A stretch of DNA of 64,000 nt from Prorocentrum cordatum (lineage: Eukaryota; Sar; Dinophyceae; Prorocentrales; Prorocentraceae). Below are positions 42,328 to 53,184 of this stretch, piece by piece. The number at the start of each line of letters is the position of its first letter. Position 1 is the first letter of the stretch. The position numbers and the translations under genes were made by a program. The stretch is taken from contig CAUYUJ010015019.1 of NCBI GenBank assembly GCA_963575745.1, positions 165,234-229,233 of the forward strand, given 5' to 3'. The notes under the pieces were generated by a model. The model had not been told where the DNA came from. It ran no database searches and saw nothing but the letters and a program-made list of their open reading frames with translations.

Positions 42328-42356
42328 GCGCGGCTCTCGCCCCGGCTCCGCGCACT

Positions 42357-42475
42357 CTCCCTCCCTCCCCCCCCCTCCCTCCCTCCCCCCCTCCCTCCCT
42401 CCCCCCCTCCCTCCCTCCCCCCCTCCCTCCCCCCCCCCCTCCCTCCCTCCCCCCCTCCCTCCCTCCCTCCCTCCT
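42357..42475 (+). repeat. CCCTCCCT low-complexity tract
   Basis: Alternating CCCTCCCTCC and C-runs. Confidence 0.9.
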
Positions 42476-43690
42476 GACAGCTACACGGACAACTCCTTTG
42501 CAGCATGCAGCTCTAGCGTGACACCTCCTCAGCTTATGTGACGCGGCGCTGCGCGTTGTTCAACAGCGGCACGACAGGAATACGGCTCCTGTTCCACTGA
42601 GTTGATGACCACGGCTTGACTGAACACCACAGGGGTATATCTTGAGAATTTCTACGGGTTGTAACACACTACCTGGTTGCAAACCGTGTAGCTGAGCAGA
42701 TGGAAGTGGGATCCTTTTACACAACGGGAACTCACCCGAATGGCAGGTTCATCGGGCGCTCGCCAAGCAAAAAGAGAACTCGCCGTCGTGAAAAACGAGG
42801 GCTTGCTGGGGCTTGTGTAGAGGGAGCTTGGGATGGGAGTGTGTGGTGCAGCATCGCTGATGCATCCAACGTATACGCTGGTCCTCCTTCCTCCTTTTGG
42901 TTGGCAGCAGTGCCTCATGTCCCTGAGCAGTGAACTGCAAGAACAGTCCCCATTTCCCTCCTCCTCCTCCTCCTCCTCCTCCTCCCCATCAGGCCTCTAG
43001 AGACCTCGTCGGGTCAACGCAGAGTTATCTCGAGGTCTGTGGAGGCCCCCAGGAGGTTCGGGAGGCCTCTGGAGGCCAGAAAGAAACATCACTGATCCTC
43101 CCTTGTGCCTCCTCCTCCTCCTCCTCCTCTTTCCCCTCCTCCTTCACCTATTCTCTCATGCCCCTCCCGTTCCATTCCGCGGCCTCCTCTCTTCCACCTC
43201 CTCTTCCACCTTCCCCTCCCCCTCCCCCTCCGCGCAGCTCCGCCTCATCCGTTCAGTCCTCCTCCTCCCCCGTCATAGCCAAGCCGATCCCGGGCACACG
43301 ATTGCTGGATGCTTACGCGCTTTACCAACTTGCGCCCTCCCGGCTGGCCCGGCCTCCCGCGTCGATCGGGTACACGCAGGAGTCACCCTGGGTAAGAGTG
43401 AACTTTGGTGCGCGACTGTTTGGGGGCCGCGGGGGGACAAAACAACACAAGCGCGCAAAGCGCTACTATCGCATCGCCTTCGGCGAACGGGGAGACCCCG
43501 GTGGTCCCGCACCAAAAGTCACTCTGGCGAATGGACACTTCTCATTACGTGTAGTCAACTTAAACGCTTTACGAACTTACGAACTTACGCCCTCCCGGCT
43601 GGCCTTGACTTCCGCGCTGGGCTCTTCCCCCCATGCACGGCCCGGGCCCGAAAAGCCGTCGCCGCCGCGGCCCCGAGCCGCCGGCTTTGG
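42476..43690. other. No gene recognised
   Basis: Short TCC arrays at about 42958-42985 and 43108-43132. The phrase ACGCCCTCCCGGCTGGCC occurs at about 43333 and 43587 with similar context (CGCTTTAC...AACTT), a small direct duplication. A family E right-arm remnant lies at about 43690-43755. Confidence 0.5.
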
Positions 43691-44054
43691 GGGCGGGCCC
43701 CCTATCGGCGATCAATACGCGATTGAAGATCGATGCGTTCCCCACGAGCCGATTCCCCCATAACTGAAGAGCAGCACAAATCACACTCATAACAAGCACC
43801 ACGGCAAGCGGAGCCATTCAGTGAACGCACCCAAGGGAGGAGCCGAACATGGCTGTTCAGTAAACGCCGACTATGGGGGTCGGGGTGGTCTCCCCATGGG
43901 GCGAGAGACGGGTCTCGGGGAGGCGGCTGGGAGCCCCGCCCTGCTGTCGTGCGGGGGATGCCGAAGACGTCGACAGCGACAGCGGCCAGGGTAGAGGGCG
44001 AGTGGGGAACAGATTTCCCATGCGGTCTGGCACAGGAGTGCAGAAGCCCTTCTA

Positions 44055-44245
44055 ACGACGAGGACGACGATGGAGACGACGCCGCCGCCGTCGCTGCCGT
44101 CGCTGCCGCCGACGACGCCGTCGCCGCCGCCAACGACACCGACGACGACGACGACGACGACGACGACGAAAACGACCACAACGGAAGAAGGACGACGACG
44201 ACGACGGCAACGGCGACGGCGACGAGGGCGACGGCGACAGCGTCT
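44055..44245 (+). repeat. GAC/CGA trinucleotide tract
   Basis: ACGACG/GCCGTC arrays. They give Asp/Thr-rich and Arg-rich open frames but no conserved protein. Confidence 0.85.
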
Positions 44246-44526
44246 GCTGCGGCGCGACGCTGGGCACCCCTCAGGCGGTCTGGCACAGGAGTGCAGGGGC
44301 CCTCTCAGAGGCCAAGCAAGCAACCTTCCCTCGGCGTCGATCTCCAACTCTTCCTTCCTCCTCCTCCTCCTCCTGAACTGATTCGTCTGTACCTTCCCAG
44401 TGTCATCCTCATCCACCTCCTCCCAATGTCCTCCACATCCACCTCCTCTTGGCGTCCTCCTCCCAGCTTCCTCCCAGCGTCTTCCTCCCGGTAAAATCCC
44501 TCCTCCCCAGTGACCGCCTCGTGGTC

Positions 44527-44660
44527 TTCGTCGTCGTCGTCGTCGTCCTTCTCCTCCTCCTCCTCCTCCTCCCCTCCTCCTTCTCCTCATCCTCATCCTC
44601 ATCCTCCTCCTCCTCCTCCTCCTCCTCCTCCTCCTCCTCCTCCTCCTCCTCCTCTCCCTC
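44527..44660 (-). repeat. TCGTCG then TCC microsatellite
   Basis: GTC array passing into a long TCC array. Confidence 0.85.
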
Positions 44661-44785
44661 CTCCCAGTGTCCTCGATGTACTTGCCCACGGCGGGCAGCG
44701 CTGTCCAGTCCTCGGGCCTCTTGGGGATGGTGCTCACCCTCTTCACGTCCAGCTGGAGCGAGAGCCTGCCGCGGAGGGCCGAACG

Positions 44786-44972
44786 ACGACGACGACGACG
44801 ACGACAACGACGACGAGGCGAGGACAACCAGGACAACGAGGAGGACGAGGGTGACGAGGACGAGGACAAGGACAAGGCCGAGGATGCCGAGGACGCCGAG
44901 GACGCCGACGATGACGACGACAACGCCGAGGACGCCGAGGACGCCGACGGCGACGACGACGACGACGACGGA
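44786..44972 (+). repeat. GACGAGGAC / GCCGAGGAC tract
   Basis: Trinucleotide-based array with 9-12-base sub-phrases (GACGCCGAGGAC). An acidic frame (Asp/Glu) is open throughout; judged compositional. Confidence 0.8.
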
Positions 44973-45172
44973 GGGCCGCGTCTCCGCTCGCGCTGGGCAT
45001 CCCCACGGCGAGACGACGCCAGGACAGAGACAGGATCGCACCGCGACGAGTCGGGAAACTCAGGTCTCCGGCGGTCGCCGCGGCCGCTCCCACAGCGCGC
45101 CCGAAGCGCTCCGACACCGTCCCGGGGAGTTCGATCGAGACCACTCCCGGGCACCGCAACCGTGTTCTATAT

Positions 45173-45328
45173 GTAGGTCGGGCATGTCCTCCTACAGGCG
45201 GATTTTGGACGAAGACTAAAAATATGCAAACAGAAACACAACTGGTCAAAACGTACAAACAGAACTCGTCCCCATACGATTTGTTCACAACTGTGAAATC
45301 TTCCTCCTCTAGAGGGACATGCACGGAG
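45173..45328. mobile_element. Family A MITE, copy 6
   Basis: GGTCGGGCATGTCCTCCTAC at the left, TCTAGAGGGACATGCACGG at the right, AT-rich centre. Confidence 0.8.
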
Positions 45329-45339
45329 AAATTCTATCC

Positions 45340-45660
45340 GTCCCGGCTGCGCGCGGCCGCCAACGGCGCCGCCGCAACCGCCGTCGCCGCCGCCACGGCC
45401 GTCGCCGCATTCGCCGTCGCCACTCAGGTGGAGAAAAACACGCAGACACAATTCATCGTCGAGTTCCCGGAAAATATGGAAAACATGAGAAGTGGGCGGG
45501 AAGTGGGAGGGAAATATAAGGTTTTATTTGTGTGTATTTCTTCGTGTGTCCTGGGGCCCCTTTTAGCCACAGCCGCAGCCGTCGTCGCCGCGTCCGCTGT
45601 CGCCACGCCGCGGCGGTCGCCGCAGCCGGCCGCCGCAGCCGCCAACGGGCCGCCCCCCTC
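45340..45660 (+). repeat. GCCGTCGCC arrays around a repeat fragment
   Basis: Two GCCGCCGTCGCC-like arrays (about 45353-45422 and 45566-45650) flank an AT-richer segment (45430-45560). That segment contains TTTGTGTGTATTTCTTCGTG and GTGTCCTGGGGCCCCTT; its reverse complement is next to the assembly gap at 16165-16238. Confidence 0.6.
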
Positions 45661-45750
45661 CCCGCGCAGGCGGGGGGGCCTCCAAAAGGTACCGATACCG
45701 CTACAATCAACGCGGATAGCAAGGATGCGCGATAAGGATGCAAGGGCCTT

Positions 45751-45945
45751 GTCGGGGGCGGCCAAGAGGGGGGTGTCCAAGGAGAGGGGGGTGCAAATCA
45801 TGGCTGGCGGCATGTGCGCGGCCCAGGGAGGGGCCAGGGAACGCATTGAAATAAGAAGAGGCGCCACGAGATCTGGGGAAATATCATGGCCCCCGCCATG
45901 ATATCCACCCCCCCAGTCATCACCCCCCTCTTTTCCGCCCCCGAC
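45751..45945. mobile_element. Family D foldback element, copy 3
   Basis: GTCGGGGGCGGCCAAGAGG on the left pairs with CCTCTTTTCCGCCCCCGAC on the right. The downstream 116 bases (to 46061) also match the flank of copy 2. Confidence 0.85.
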
Positions 45946-46714
45946 CATTTCGAAGCTTCCCGACCGGGGCGCGGCCAACCGAAGTGGCCGAGGATGGACC
46001 GAGGAGGCAGGGATGCAAGGGTACACCTTGGGAAGGTTGTCCATCCTTACTATGCGGGTTGACTGTGCTCCCCGGACCTCCCTCGAATCCCACCAGCCCT
46101 CTGGGGGTGGTCCAGGGCGGTCTCTCTTCCAACCAACTCCCTATCCCAACCTCATCCAGCTGTTCCCCAGTAGTATACGCCCCTCCCCCAGGCGACCGGC
46201 GGCCAACCAGGAACAATGATGACCCCATGAGGACCCCCCAAACCATCCTTGCCCAAAAACATACGAAACATACTCTGCCGTCAAATTCGGAGCATGTGCC
46301 ACCAACCCGATAACCCCCCCCCACATTCCCACTCAAGAGCACGATACAAAATACACTCTGGGGTAAAGTCTGAAGTCATGTTCGTAACGCCAGCGAGCAC
46401 TTTGTATTTTTCTTGTTGATCGGGACGGCGCGGTTGTCAGCGTATGGCCTGCTGCGCGCAGGGCGACCATCCCTGAAATGAAAAATACAACATTCACCTC
46501 GCGGCGAAATCTGGACCATGCGCGGCCACACAGCGATCACTGCCAAGTGGTTGTTGACAGGGACGGCAGGAGTGGTGGCGTATGACCTGCTGTGCGCAGG
46601 CCCACCAGACACCATGATGGGCATTGGTTTTCGACAAGGATGGCGGGGGCCGACATGCTTTCCGATGTGTGCTGTCACGTGCGCAGGCGGCACCTGACTC
46701 TAGGGGAACCATCA

Positions 46715-46765
46715 ATGACATAAACATACAAACTCGGACCTCCGAGTTTTTATGTCTATGTCATT
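46715..46765. repeat. Near-perfect hairpin of family L
   Basis: AATGACATAAACATACAAAC with CTCGG, a short ACCT loop, then CCGAG with the mirrored TTTTTATGTCTATGTCATT. The same outer arm heads the larger palindrome at 63413-63581. Confidence 0.8.
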
Positions 46766-46809
46766 GTTTGTTGCCCTGGACACACTCTGCACGCTAATAG
46801 GCCAATAGG

Positions 46810-46928
46810 CTCAGAGGCCTCCATTGAGAACTCGGATCCCACATCGGAATCGGATGTCGAATCGAATCGGAATCGGAATCCATCGAAATCGAATCGAGTC
46901 GACTCGAAGGAATCAAAATGAGCCCTGC
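46810..46928 (+). repeat. Family J dispersed repeat (3' half)
   Basis: GAGAACTCGGATCCCACATC and AATCAAAATGAGCCCTG match the second half of the family. Confidence 0.7.
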
Positions 46929-47084
46929 ACCCTGCACGTGTCCCGAACGTGGCGCGCCCTGCACGGCTGGAGTGTGCTGCGCACCTGGCGCGCGCGGGGG
47001 CACGTGGCGCACCTGACGAACCAGGCGTGGGCCCGAGGGGTGCCCGGCGCGCGTGGCGCGCCTGGCACGCGTGGCGAACCTCGC

Positions 47085-47365
47085 CTCCGCCTCCTCCTCC
47101 TCCTCCTCTTCCTCCTCCCCCTCCTCCTCCTCTTCCTCCTCCCCCTCCTCCTCCGCCTCCTCCTCCTCCTCCTCCTCCTCCTCCTCCTCCTCCTCCTCCT
47201 CTTCCTCCTCCTCCTCCTCCTCCTCCTCCTCCTCCTCATCCTGCTCCTCCTCCCCCTACTCTCCTCCTCCTCCTCCTCCTCCTCCTCCTCCTCCTCCTCA
47301 TCCTACTCCTCCTCCCCCTCTTCCTTCTCCTCCTCCAGATCTTCCTTCTTCTCCTCCTCCTCTTG
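47085..47365 (-). repeat. Long TCC microsatellite
   Basis: About 280 bases of TCC with CCC, GCC and TTC interruptions on the plus strand. Confidence 0.95.
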
Positions 47366-47574
47366 CGTGGCGCACCCCGCCCCAGCGTCGCGCACCTGGG
47401 GTCGGTGTTGGTTTCCAGTAGCTGCCCATCCGAAGACGACCGCTGAACATGCTTAGGCTCGCGTTTTACATATATATGTTGGGAGGAAGGGTGGGAGTGA
47501 GCTAGACAGCTTGCTATCTAGGAGGGTGTCTTGTCCCCTCCCCCATATCCACTCCCCTGGACCGTGAGCGGTCA

Positions 47575-48215
47575 GAGCGTCCAAGATGGCCCAGGACAGC
47601 TTCAAGAGAGCCTCAGAGAGCCCAGGATGACCTCCAAGATGGCACAGTATAGTCCAAGATGGATTGCTTTCAACATGCTCCACGAGGCCCCAAGACCGCT
47701 CCAAGGCGGCGCCAAGTGGCCACGGAGCCTCCCCAGGAGGCCGCCAAGGGCCTAACTCACCAAAAAACACAGTAAAGCAACAACTCCAGAGCACCAATGA
47801 TTCTTGCCTTCTCGCCTTTTCGCTTCCGATGGCCTTCCGAGGCCCCAAGACAGCTCCAAGAGGGCCCCTGAGGGCCCCAAGAGAGGCCTAAAACAGCCCC
47901 AAGACGGCCCCGAGAGCGCCCAAGAGCGCTCCAAGAGCGCGCCCAAGACGGGTCCAAGAGACGATTCTAGGGAAGGCTAATTAAAGCTCCTCCCTTATGC
48001 AAGCGATGTCCTCCAAACTCGCTCCAAGAGCGTCCGCAAGCCTCCCTAGAGCCCTCCGAGAGGACCCAAAGAGGCGCCAAGGATGCCCCAAGAGGCGCCC
48101 AAGAAGCCTTTCAAGAGGCTCCCAAGGGACCCCCAAGAGGCCCTAAGAGGCTCCCCGAGGTACGCAAGGGGCCCCCTGCACCGCCAAGAGGTCCTAAAGA
48201 TGCCCCAAGAAGCCC
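47575..48215 (+). repeat. Phased CCAAGA tract
   Basis: Phrases such as GTCCAAGATGG, GCCCCAAGA and GCTCCAAGAGCG repeat over ~640 bases. It is followed directly by a TCC array, the same order as at 19665-20084. Confidence 0.6.
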
Positions 48216-48228
48216 CCGAGCTCGCCAT

Positions 48229-48480
48229 TGTCATCCTCCTCCGCCTCCTCCTCCTCCGCCTCCTCCTCCTCCTCCTGCTCTTCCTCCTCCTCCTCCTCCT
48301 CCTCCTCCTTGTCCTCATCCGCCTACGTATGTCTCCCCCTCCCTCCTCCTCCCCCTCCCCCACCTCTTCCTCCTCATCTTCCTCGTCCTCCTCCTCGTCC
48401 TTGTCCTCATCCTCCTCTTCCTCCTCCTCCACTTTACCCTCCTCCTCCTCCTCCTCCGCCTCCTCCTCCTCTCCCTCATC
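48229..48480 (-). repeat. TCC microsatellite
   Basis: Interrupted TCC array on the plus strand. Confidence 0.9.
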
Positions 48481-48659
48481 CGCCTGGTCCTTCTTTCCCG
48501 CCGTTCCTCATTATGCAAGTCTGCGAAGGCGCATACGGTTCGCTCCCGGGTCTGCGCAGGCTGATCCAAGACTTCAGTTTGACGGCTTCCCCAACTCTTG
48601 CTCCACTGCATGCTCCACCGCTTCCCTGATCAAGGCAACTCGCCTGGGCATCGTTTTGT

Positions 48660-49150
48660 GGATGGGCTGGTGGGGATACTTTTTTTTGCGAGCGCGCAGG
48701 TGTGCCCTGCGCCGTCAGACGGCTGGTGGGGATACTTTTTGGTCGCGACCGCGAGCGGGCACCCGCGCGGAGTCAAGAAGGCCAGCGAGGCGCGAAGCCG
48801 TGCAAGTGCCCGGCAGCGGAACATGTGCTGGCCCACACCGCAGACGCGGCGCAGAAGCGGCGAGAACGAGGAGAAGCCAGAGAGAGCGACAGACGAGGAA
48901 AACGAAGACGAAGCGAGGAAGAGAGCAGGAAGCAAGCGAAGAAAGCAGAAGAAGGAAGGGCTGATTGGGATACTTTTTAGGTCCGCGGCTCCGAGGCGAG
49001 AGACAGGGAGCGAGCACAACGTCCGGGGCGCGGTACGTCATTAATTGGCGCGAGATTGCCGCGGATTCCAGCGGACAACACTCGCAGCGGCACGTGCACA
49101 TGCCAGGGACAGAATGCCAGGGACAAAATGGCTGGTGGGGATACGTGAAG
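48660..49150 (+). repeat. Four copies of a GGGGATACTTTTT-type motif
   Basis: GGCTGGTGGGGATACTTTTT at about 48664, GCTGGTGGGGATACTTTTTG at about 48721, CTGATTGGGATACTTTTTAG at about 48960, and GGCTGGTGGGGATACGTGAA at about 49129. The spacing is irregular (roughly 57, 240 and 170 bases). In one frame each reads LVGILF or IGILF. Possibly a degraded tandem module; function unknown. Confidence 0.6.
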
Positions 49151-49245
49151 CGTCGAGAACTGCGAGGCGAATCCAGCGGTGGCGACGGGGGCCTACCGGG
49201 CGGCCGACAAAAAAGAGAACAGGGCGAAGGGTGGTGGCATGGGTA

Positions 49246-49424
49246 CTCCAGATTTCGTAATAAAAGGGAGGGGGTCACAACCCTCCCAGACGAGAAGTTT
49301 TAGACCCCCCCGTGGGAGAACCCTCCAAAACATCGTCCCCAGACCCCCCAGGCCCTCCAAGATAGCCTGGAAGAGACCCCCCCCCGAAATGAGACCCCCC
49401 TCCCTTTATTAAGAAAATCTGGAG
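49246..49424. mobile_element. Family B MITE, copy 2
   Basis: TA, then CTCCAGATTTCGTAAT at the left; AAGAAAATCTGGAG then TA at the right. Interior GGCCCTCCAAGATAGCCTGG and GACGAGAAGTTTTAGACC. Confidence 0.85.
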
Positions 49425-49681
49425 TACCTTTTCCCTCCCCTGAGCAGGGAGAGCCCGCGCAGGATCTCGAGCTCCCCGCGGTGCTCCGAGAAGTGGCGGC
49501 GCTCCTGGGAGCGCTTCCGCTGGTCGGCCCGCAGGCTGCTCGGGCTGCGCGCGCCGCCCGCGCCGCTGGACATGGCCCCCGCGCGCGCGGCGCGCGCACG
49601 ACGCGCGAGGGGGCGGGGCGGCCGCCGCGGTCGCGCAGGCGGCAGAGGCGGGGGAGGAGGGAGGAGCTCTGGAACTGGAGG

Positions 49682-50165
49682 TCTCCTCCTCCTCCTCCTC
49701 CTCCTCCTCCTCCTCCTCCTCCTCCTCCTCCTCCTCCGCCTCCGCCTCCTCCTCCTCCCGTTCCTCATCCTGCGCCTCCGCGTGTGCCTCCTCCTCCTCC
49801 TCCTCCTCCTCCTCCTCCTCCTCCTCCTCCCTCCCCCCTCCTCCTCCTCCTCCTCCTCCGCCTCCGCCTCCTCCTCCTCCCGTTCCTCATCCTGCGCCTC
49901 CGCGTCCTCCTCCTCCTCCTCCTCCTCCTCCTCCTCCTCCTCCTCCTCCTCCTCCCTCCTCCTCTCTCCTCCCTCCTCCTGCTCCCCTCCTCCTCCTCCT
50001 CCTCCTCCTCCTCCTCCTCCTCCTCCTGCGCTCTGTGTCCTCCTCCTCCTCCTCCTCCTCCTCTCCTCCTCCTCCCTCCTCCTCCTCCTCCTCCTCCTCC
50101 TCCTGCTCCTCATGGTCTTCCTCCTCCTCCTCCTCCTCCTCCTCCTCCTCCTCCTGTTCTCCCTC
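49682..50165 (-). repeat. Longest TCC microsatellite in the window
   Basis: About 480 bases of TCC with an internal duplication: the phrase CCGTTCCTCATCCTGCGCC occurs at about 49757 and 49878. Confidence 0.95.
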
Positions 50166-51170
50166 CTGCCTCGGGCCCATCTGCGTGCGCCTGTTCGCCA
50201 CCACCACGGTCTCCTGTCGCGAGGGGTCCTAGGAGAGAAGGAGGAACGGGAATGGGACGTGTCTCGCAACCGAATCTTCGCACCTAAAGGCCGTTTCCGA
50301 GCCCCTGGGCCATCAAAATACATCCAGAATCACGCAATCCCGGGGAAGGGGTCCAGAGATCCCCGGCCCGCGGAGTGAACAACTCAACCCGCCGAAGGAG
50401 GACTGCGAGGCCAAGTCCAGCTGGCACTGGCTGGCGTGGCACCCGACGACCGCTGGGAGGCAATTCCGGGGAGGTCGTGGTGGCACCATCGGGCGCTTGG
50501 AAGCTGGAACAGGAGCTGCTAAGCTGAAGTAGGGAGCCAATGTCGCAATGGCAGACTAAACCAGATGAGACTGGATTTTGCCTTCAGGGGTCTCATCGGG
50601 AACATCTCGTGACAAGGTTGGGCTGCTTTCGGCCCTTAAATCAGTTCAGCCCACAACGGCAATCGGCAGGCGTCGGCATGAAAAGACACGATCATACGAA
50701 TGGAATGGAAGTCGCAAATTGGTCAACGTGTTTTGTCACTGCTAGACATCACCACGGGGAGTCGGTTACCGAGCCTGGATGAAAAAAATCGCATGGCATC
50801 TCAGGAGCGCGGTACCAGCTAGCCTCCCAGTGGCAACTTCGTGACATAATCCGTAAACTGAACAGAGCTCCCCACTGATTTCTCGCTGCTGGAAAATTGA
50901 TGCCACTCAATGCACATGATGGCCAGACGACATGGGGAGGGGAAAGAGGACGGGAGGACACCTCGCGGTCCCCATTGAAAGCCAAAACCTAGAAACTACT
51001 GAATTCACAAGCTGATTAGGCATGAGGAAAAGGAAAGGGAGGGGCATGAAGGGGCCCCCGCAGAAGGGCAGGACCTGCACGGTGCGCCCGCTGCGTCCTT
51101 GCGAGGCAGCACGCACATGTGCGGTCCAAGGCGCCTTCCGCCATGACCTTGCCAGGTGTGGAGGGCTGCA
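50166..51170. other. No gene recognised
   Basis: Less GC-rich sequence with no microsatellite. No conserved frame or inverted-repeat element was recognised. It follows the 3' end of the RING-type gene, so part may be its 3' untranslated sequence. Confidence 0.45.
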
Positions 51171-51179
51171 GAACCACTG

Positions 51180-51690
51180 CTACACACCACAAGTTGGGCA
51201 CTCCATTCTCCCCGATTCGCCGACCCATTCAGCGTGGCACCTTTCGTGCATGAAGTGGCGGCCTGTGCACCACATTGCACGCACAGGCTTTCCACCTGGC
51301 GCTTCTGGATCAGTCTCGGACTCCACGCTGCAGATGAGGCAACATTCGTCTGGCTCGCACGCGGGCCCGCAGAAGATCTCATCGCAAGCAATGCGGAGCT
51401 GCGTGAGCTGCTGAAGGGTCTGTTCCTGAGTCATGCTCTTGAGCTCCTCGACCATTCGGTTCAGGGCATCCCGCTTCTCCTTCTCGGCCACGGTCGCGGC
51501 ATCCTCTACTCCACCGCTGAGCCACGCGTTGACCGCCAAGGCGCCAATCAAGTATAACGCCGCCCCAGGGATTCCGCCAGCAATCACGCTGGTAGTGGCG
51601 CCCCAAGAGCTGCAAGCGCACGCTCCGAGAAGCCTTGCGAAGACGCTTTTTGACGAGCGGACAGCAGGCGCCCCGCGCAGCCGCGGGCGC
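51180..51690 (-). pseudogene. SL-headed gene, C-terminal half with RING-type finger (probable)
   Basis: From about 51640 the frame reads SVFARLLGACACSSWGATTS, a hydrophobic stretch IAGGIPGAALYLIGALAVNA, then a helix AEKEKRDALNRMVEELKSMT. It ends in CCLICSVE ... MWCTGRHFMHERCHAEW ... CPTCGV and TAG. The C-x2-C, C-x-x-x-H, H-x-x-C, C-x2-C spacing is RING-H2-like, which in known proteins binds E2 ubiquitin-conjugating enzymes. I join it to the N-terminal half because both border the LINE piece, share strand and order, and each ends or starts with a hydrophobic segment; this is inference. It may instead be a separate gene. Confidence 0.55.
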
Positions 51691-52560
51691 CCGGGAAGGC
51701 GCCGATCAGTCCGGCGCTTTGGGGAGCTGCGCGCGTCGCTGCGCAGCGAGGCGGGCAAAGTCCGCCGCGCTGCCCCCAGCGAAGTGTAATTCACCGAGAA
51801 GGAATAACGCCTGCCCGCGCGCCGGCAGCCGCTCCTTCCACCCCGGGCATGCACAACCCAGCACTTCCGCAGGCGCCGCGGCGGTGGCGCCACACCGGAG
51901 GCAGACGACCTGGCCAAGCCCCTGCGCGAGGGCGTGCGGCCACCACGACCGCCCTGCGAAGAAGGCAGCCAGCATGGCGCCTGGGCGGACAGGGTCGTCG
52001 GCGCCGCTGCGCCGCGGCGGCGGCGCTGGCGGAAACGCGCGTCCGGCGGGCGCGGCGTCCGGCGGCGCGGAAGCCGGGCGGGCCCAGGCCCCGCGGCGCA
52101 CCCCGCGCCAGTCGCGCCGACGGCGGCGCGCGGCCGGCGGCGCCGCCGCTAAGGCGGCCTGCTGCGCGGCAGCCATCACGCGCTGCGCGGCCTCCAGCAG
52201 CTCCAGCTCCCGGCGGCGGGTGCGCACCGCGTCTGGCGGCGGAGCTCTGCTCGCCGCGGCGGCGCCAGCGTTGCCGTCCGCCGCCGCGTTGCCGAGGCGG
52301 TCCCTCTCGCTCAGCCCCAGGCGGCGCGCCTCCGCAGGCGTCTTGTGAGCAGGCACCCAGCGGGCCCGGAGCCGGCCGCTGCGCACGGCGACCACCAGAA
52401 GGTGCCACAAGTCGGCATGCTCCCAGTCCCGCATGTCAGCGCCGGCCTCGATCTGGGCGCACGCCCGAACCACGTACTGGCTGTCCGAGGCGAGGTCGAT
52501 GGGGCCACCGACTACGCGAGCCGCCGCTGCGGCGGCCGTCACCTCACGTTGTACTTCACG
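51690..52560 (-). pseudogene. LINE fragment with RNase H, inside the SL-headed gene
   Basis: GGPIDLASDSQYVVRACAQI carries an RNase H catalytic Asp strand. DWEHADLWHLLVVAVRSGRL, RARWVPAHKTPAEA and GLSERDRLGNAAADGNAGAA (final Asp) follow, in a frame open for 318 codons. At the end VVCLRCGATAAAP with GCACPGWKE is a Cys-rich knuckle. Very GC-rich with strongly GC third positions. Unlike the 5-14 kb LINE, its RNase H is intact over its visible length. The 5' (RT) part is missing. Confidence 0.8.
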
Positions 52561-53142
52561 AAATGCAGCTTGCAAGCACCAACCGCCCCGCCAACCACAG
52601 CGACTCCTAGGCCAACGATCTTCTTTGGATGGCGCATGACGAACTCCATCGCCTTCTTGCACTGGTTAACATACCAACTCTCTGGAAGACCAATGACGCG
52701 TCGGAAGCCTTTCTCCATGACTTGCAAAGTCTGTGTCATCTGCTGGTAATAGTTGTCGGATACTACGGCCTGCGCATCGTTCATCATGGGCCGCCCTCGA
52801 CGAGATCAGGTACTGGCGGGTGGAGAAGATTGCTATGATGCTTTGATACACCTTCATATGTGTGGTCAGGTACTCGAGCTTGTTGCTGGCGGCATCGCCC
52901 TTGCCTGGGATTGTGACCCCCTCGTCCTTCAAACGCTGAATCTCGGCCACCACCAGCCGTGCCGCACCAGTGGTCCTTTCCTCCTGTATTGCGTACATAA
53001 CCGAAGGAGGCGGCTCCTCCGGGATCTGGTAGTTCGCGTTCTCGCCATAGTACGCCGACATGGCTGCCGCGCCGCGCCGCGGTGGCCTCAATCGAAACGT
53101 AGCTCAAGCGCCACGGGCCTCTTGAGCCAAAATGGCTACGGA
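52560..53142 (-). pseudogene. SL-headed gene, N-terminal half (membrane-anchored, unknown)
   Basis: SL at 53121-53142, 59-base leader, ATG at 53061. The protein begins MSAYYGENANYQIPEEPPPS, then has a helical region (GAARLVVAEIQRLKDEGV, KLEYLTTHMKVYQSIIAIF). Near 52805 a small indel moves the reading to the frame of MMNDAQAVVSDNYYQQMTQT, then KKAMEFVMRHPKKIVGLGVA and VVGGAVGA, a probable membrane segment. The sequence then meets RNase H-type LINE DNA at about 52560. I cannot name the family. The genomic SL and the lack of a visible intron in this half argue for a retroposed copy. Confidence 0.6.
53121..53142 (-). other. Genomic copy of the dinoflagellate spliced leader
   Basis: T, CC, then GTAGCCATTTTGGCTCAAG: 22/22 with the SL consensus. 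AGGCCC follows, not GT, so it is not an SL RNA gene. Just upstream (minus strand, 53150-53175) CATGGCTCAACACGTTGAGC may be a worn older SL relic; that is speculative. Confidence 0.95.
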
Positions 53143-53184
53143 CAAGTTGCTCAACGTGTTGAGCCATGCTGAGCCCTCTTAGGG

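Noticed and set aside
44786-44972. Acidic Asp/Glu-rich protein
   Set aside because: Trinucleotide array; the frame is open only because of repeat composition and no flanking conserved domain exists.
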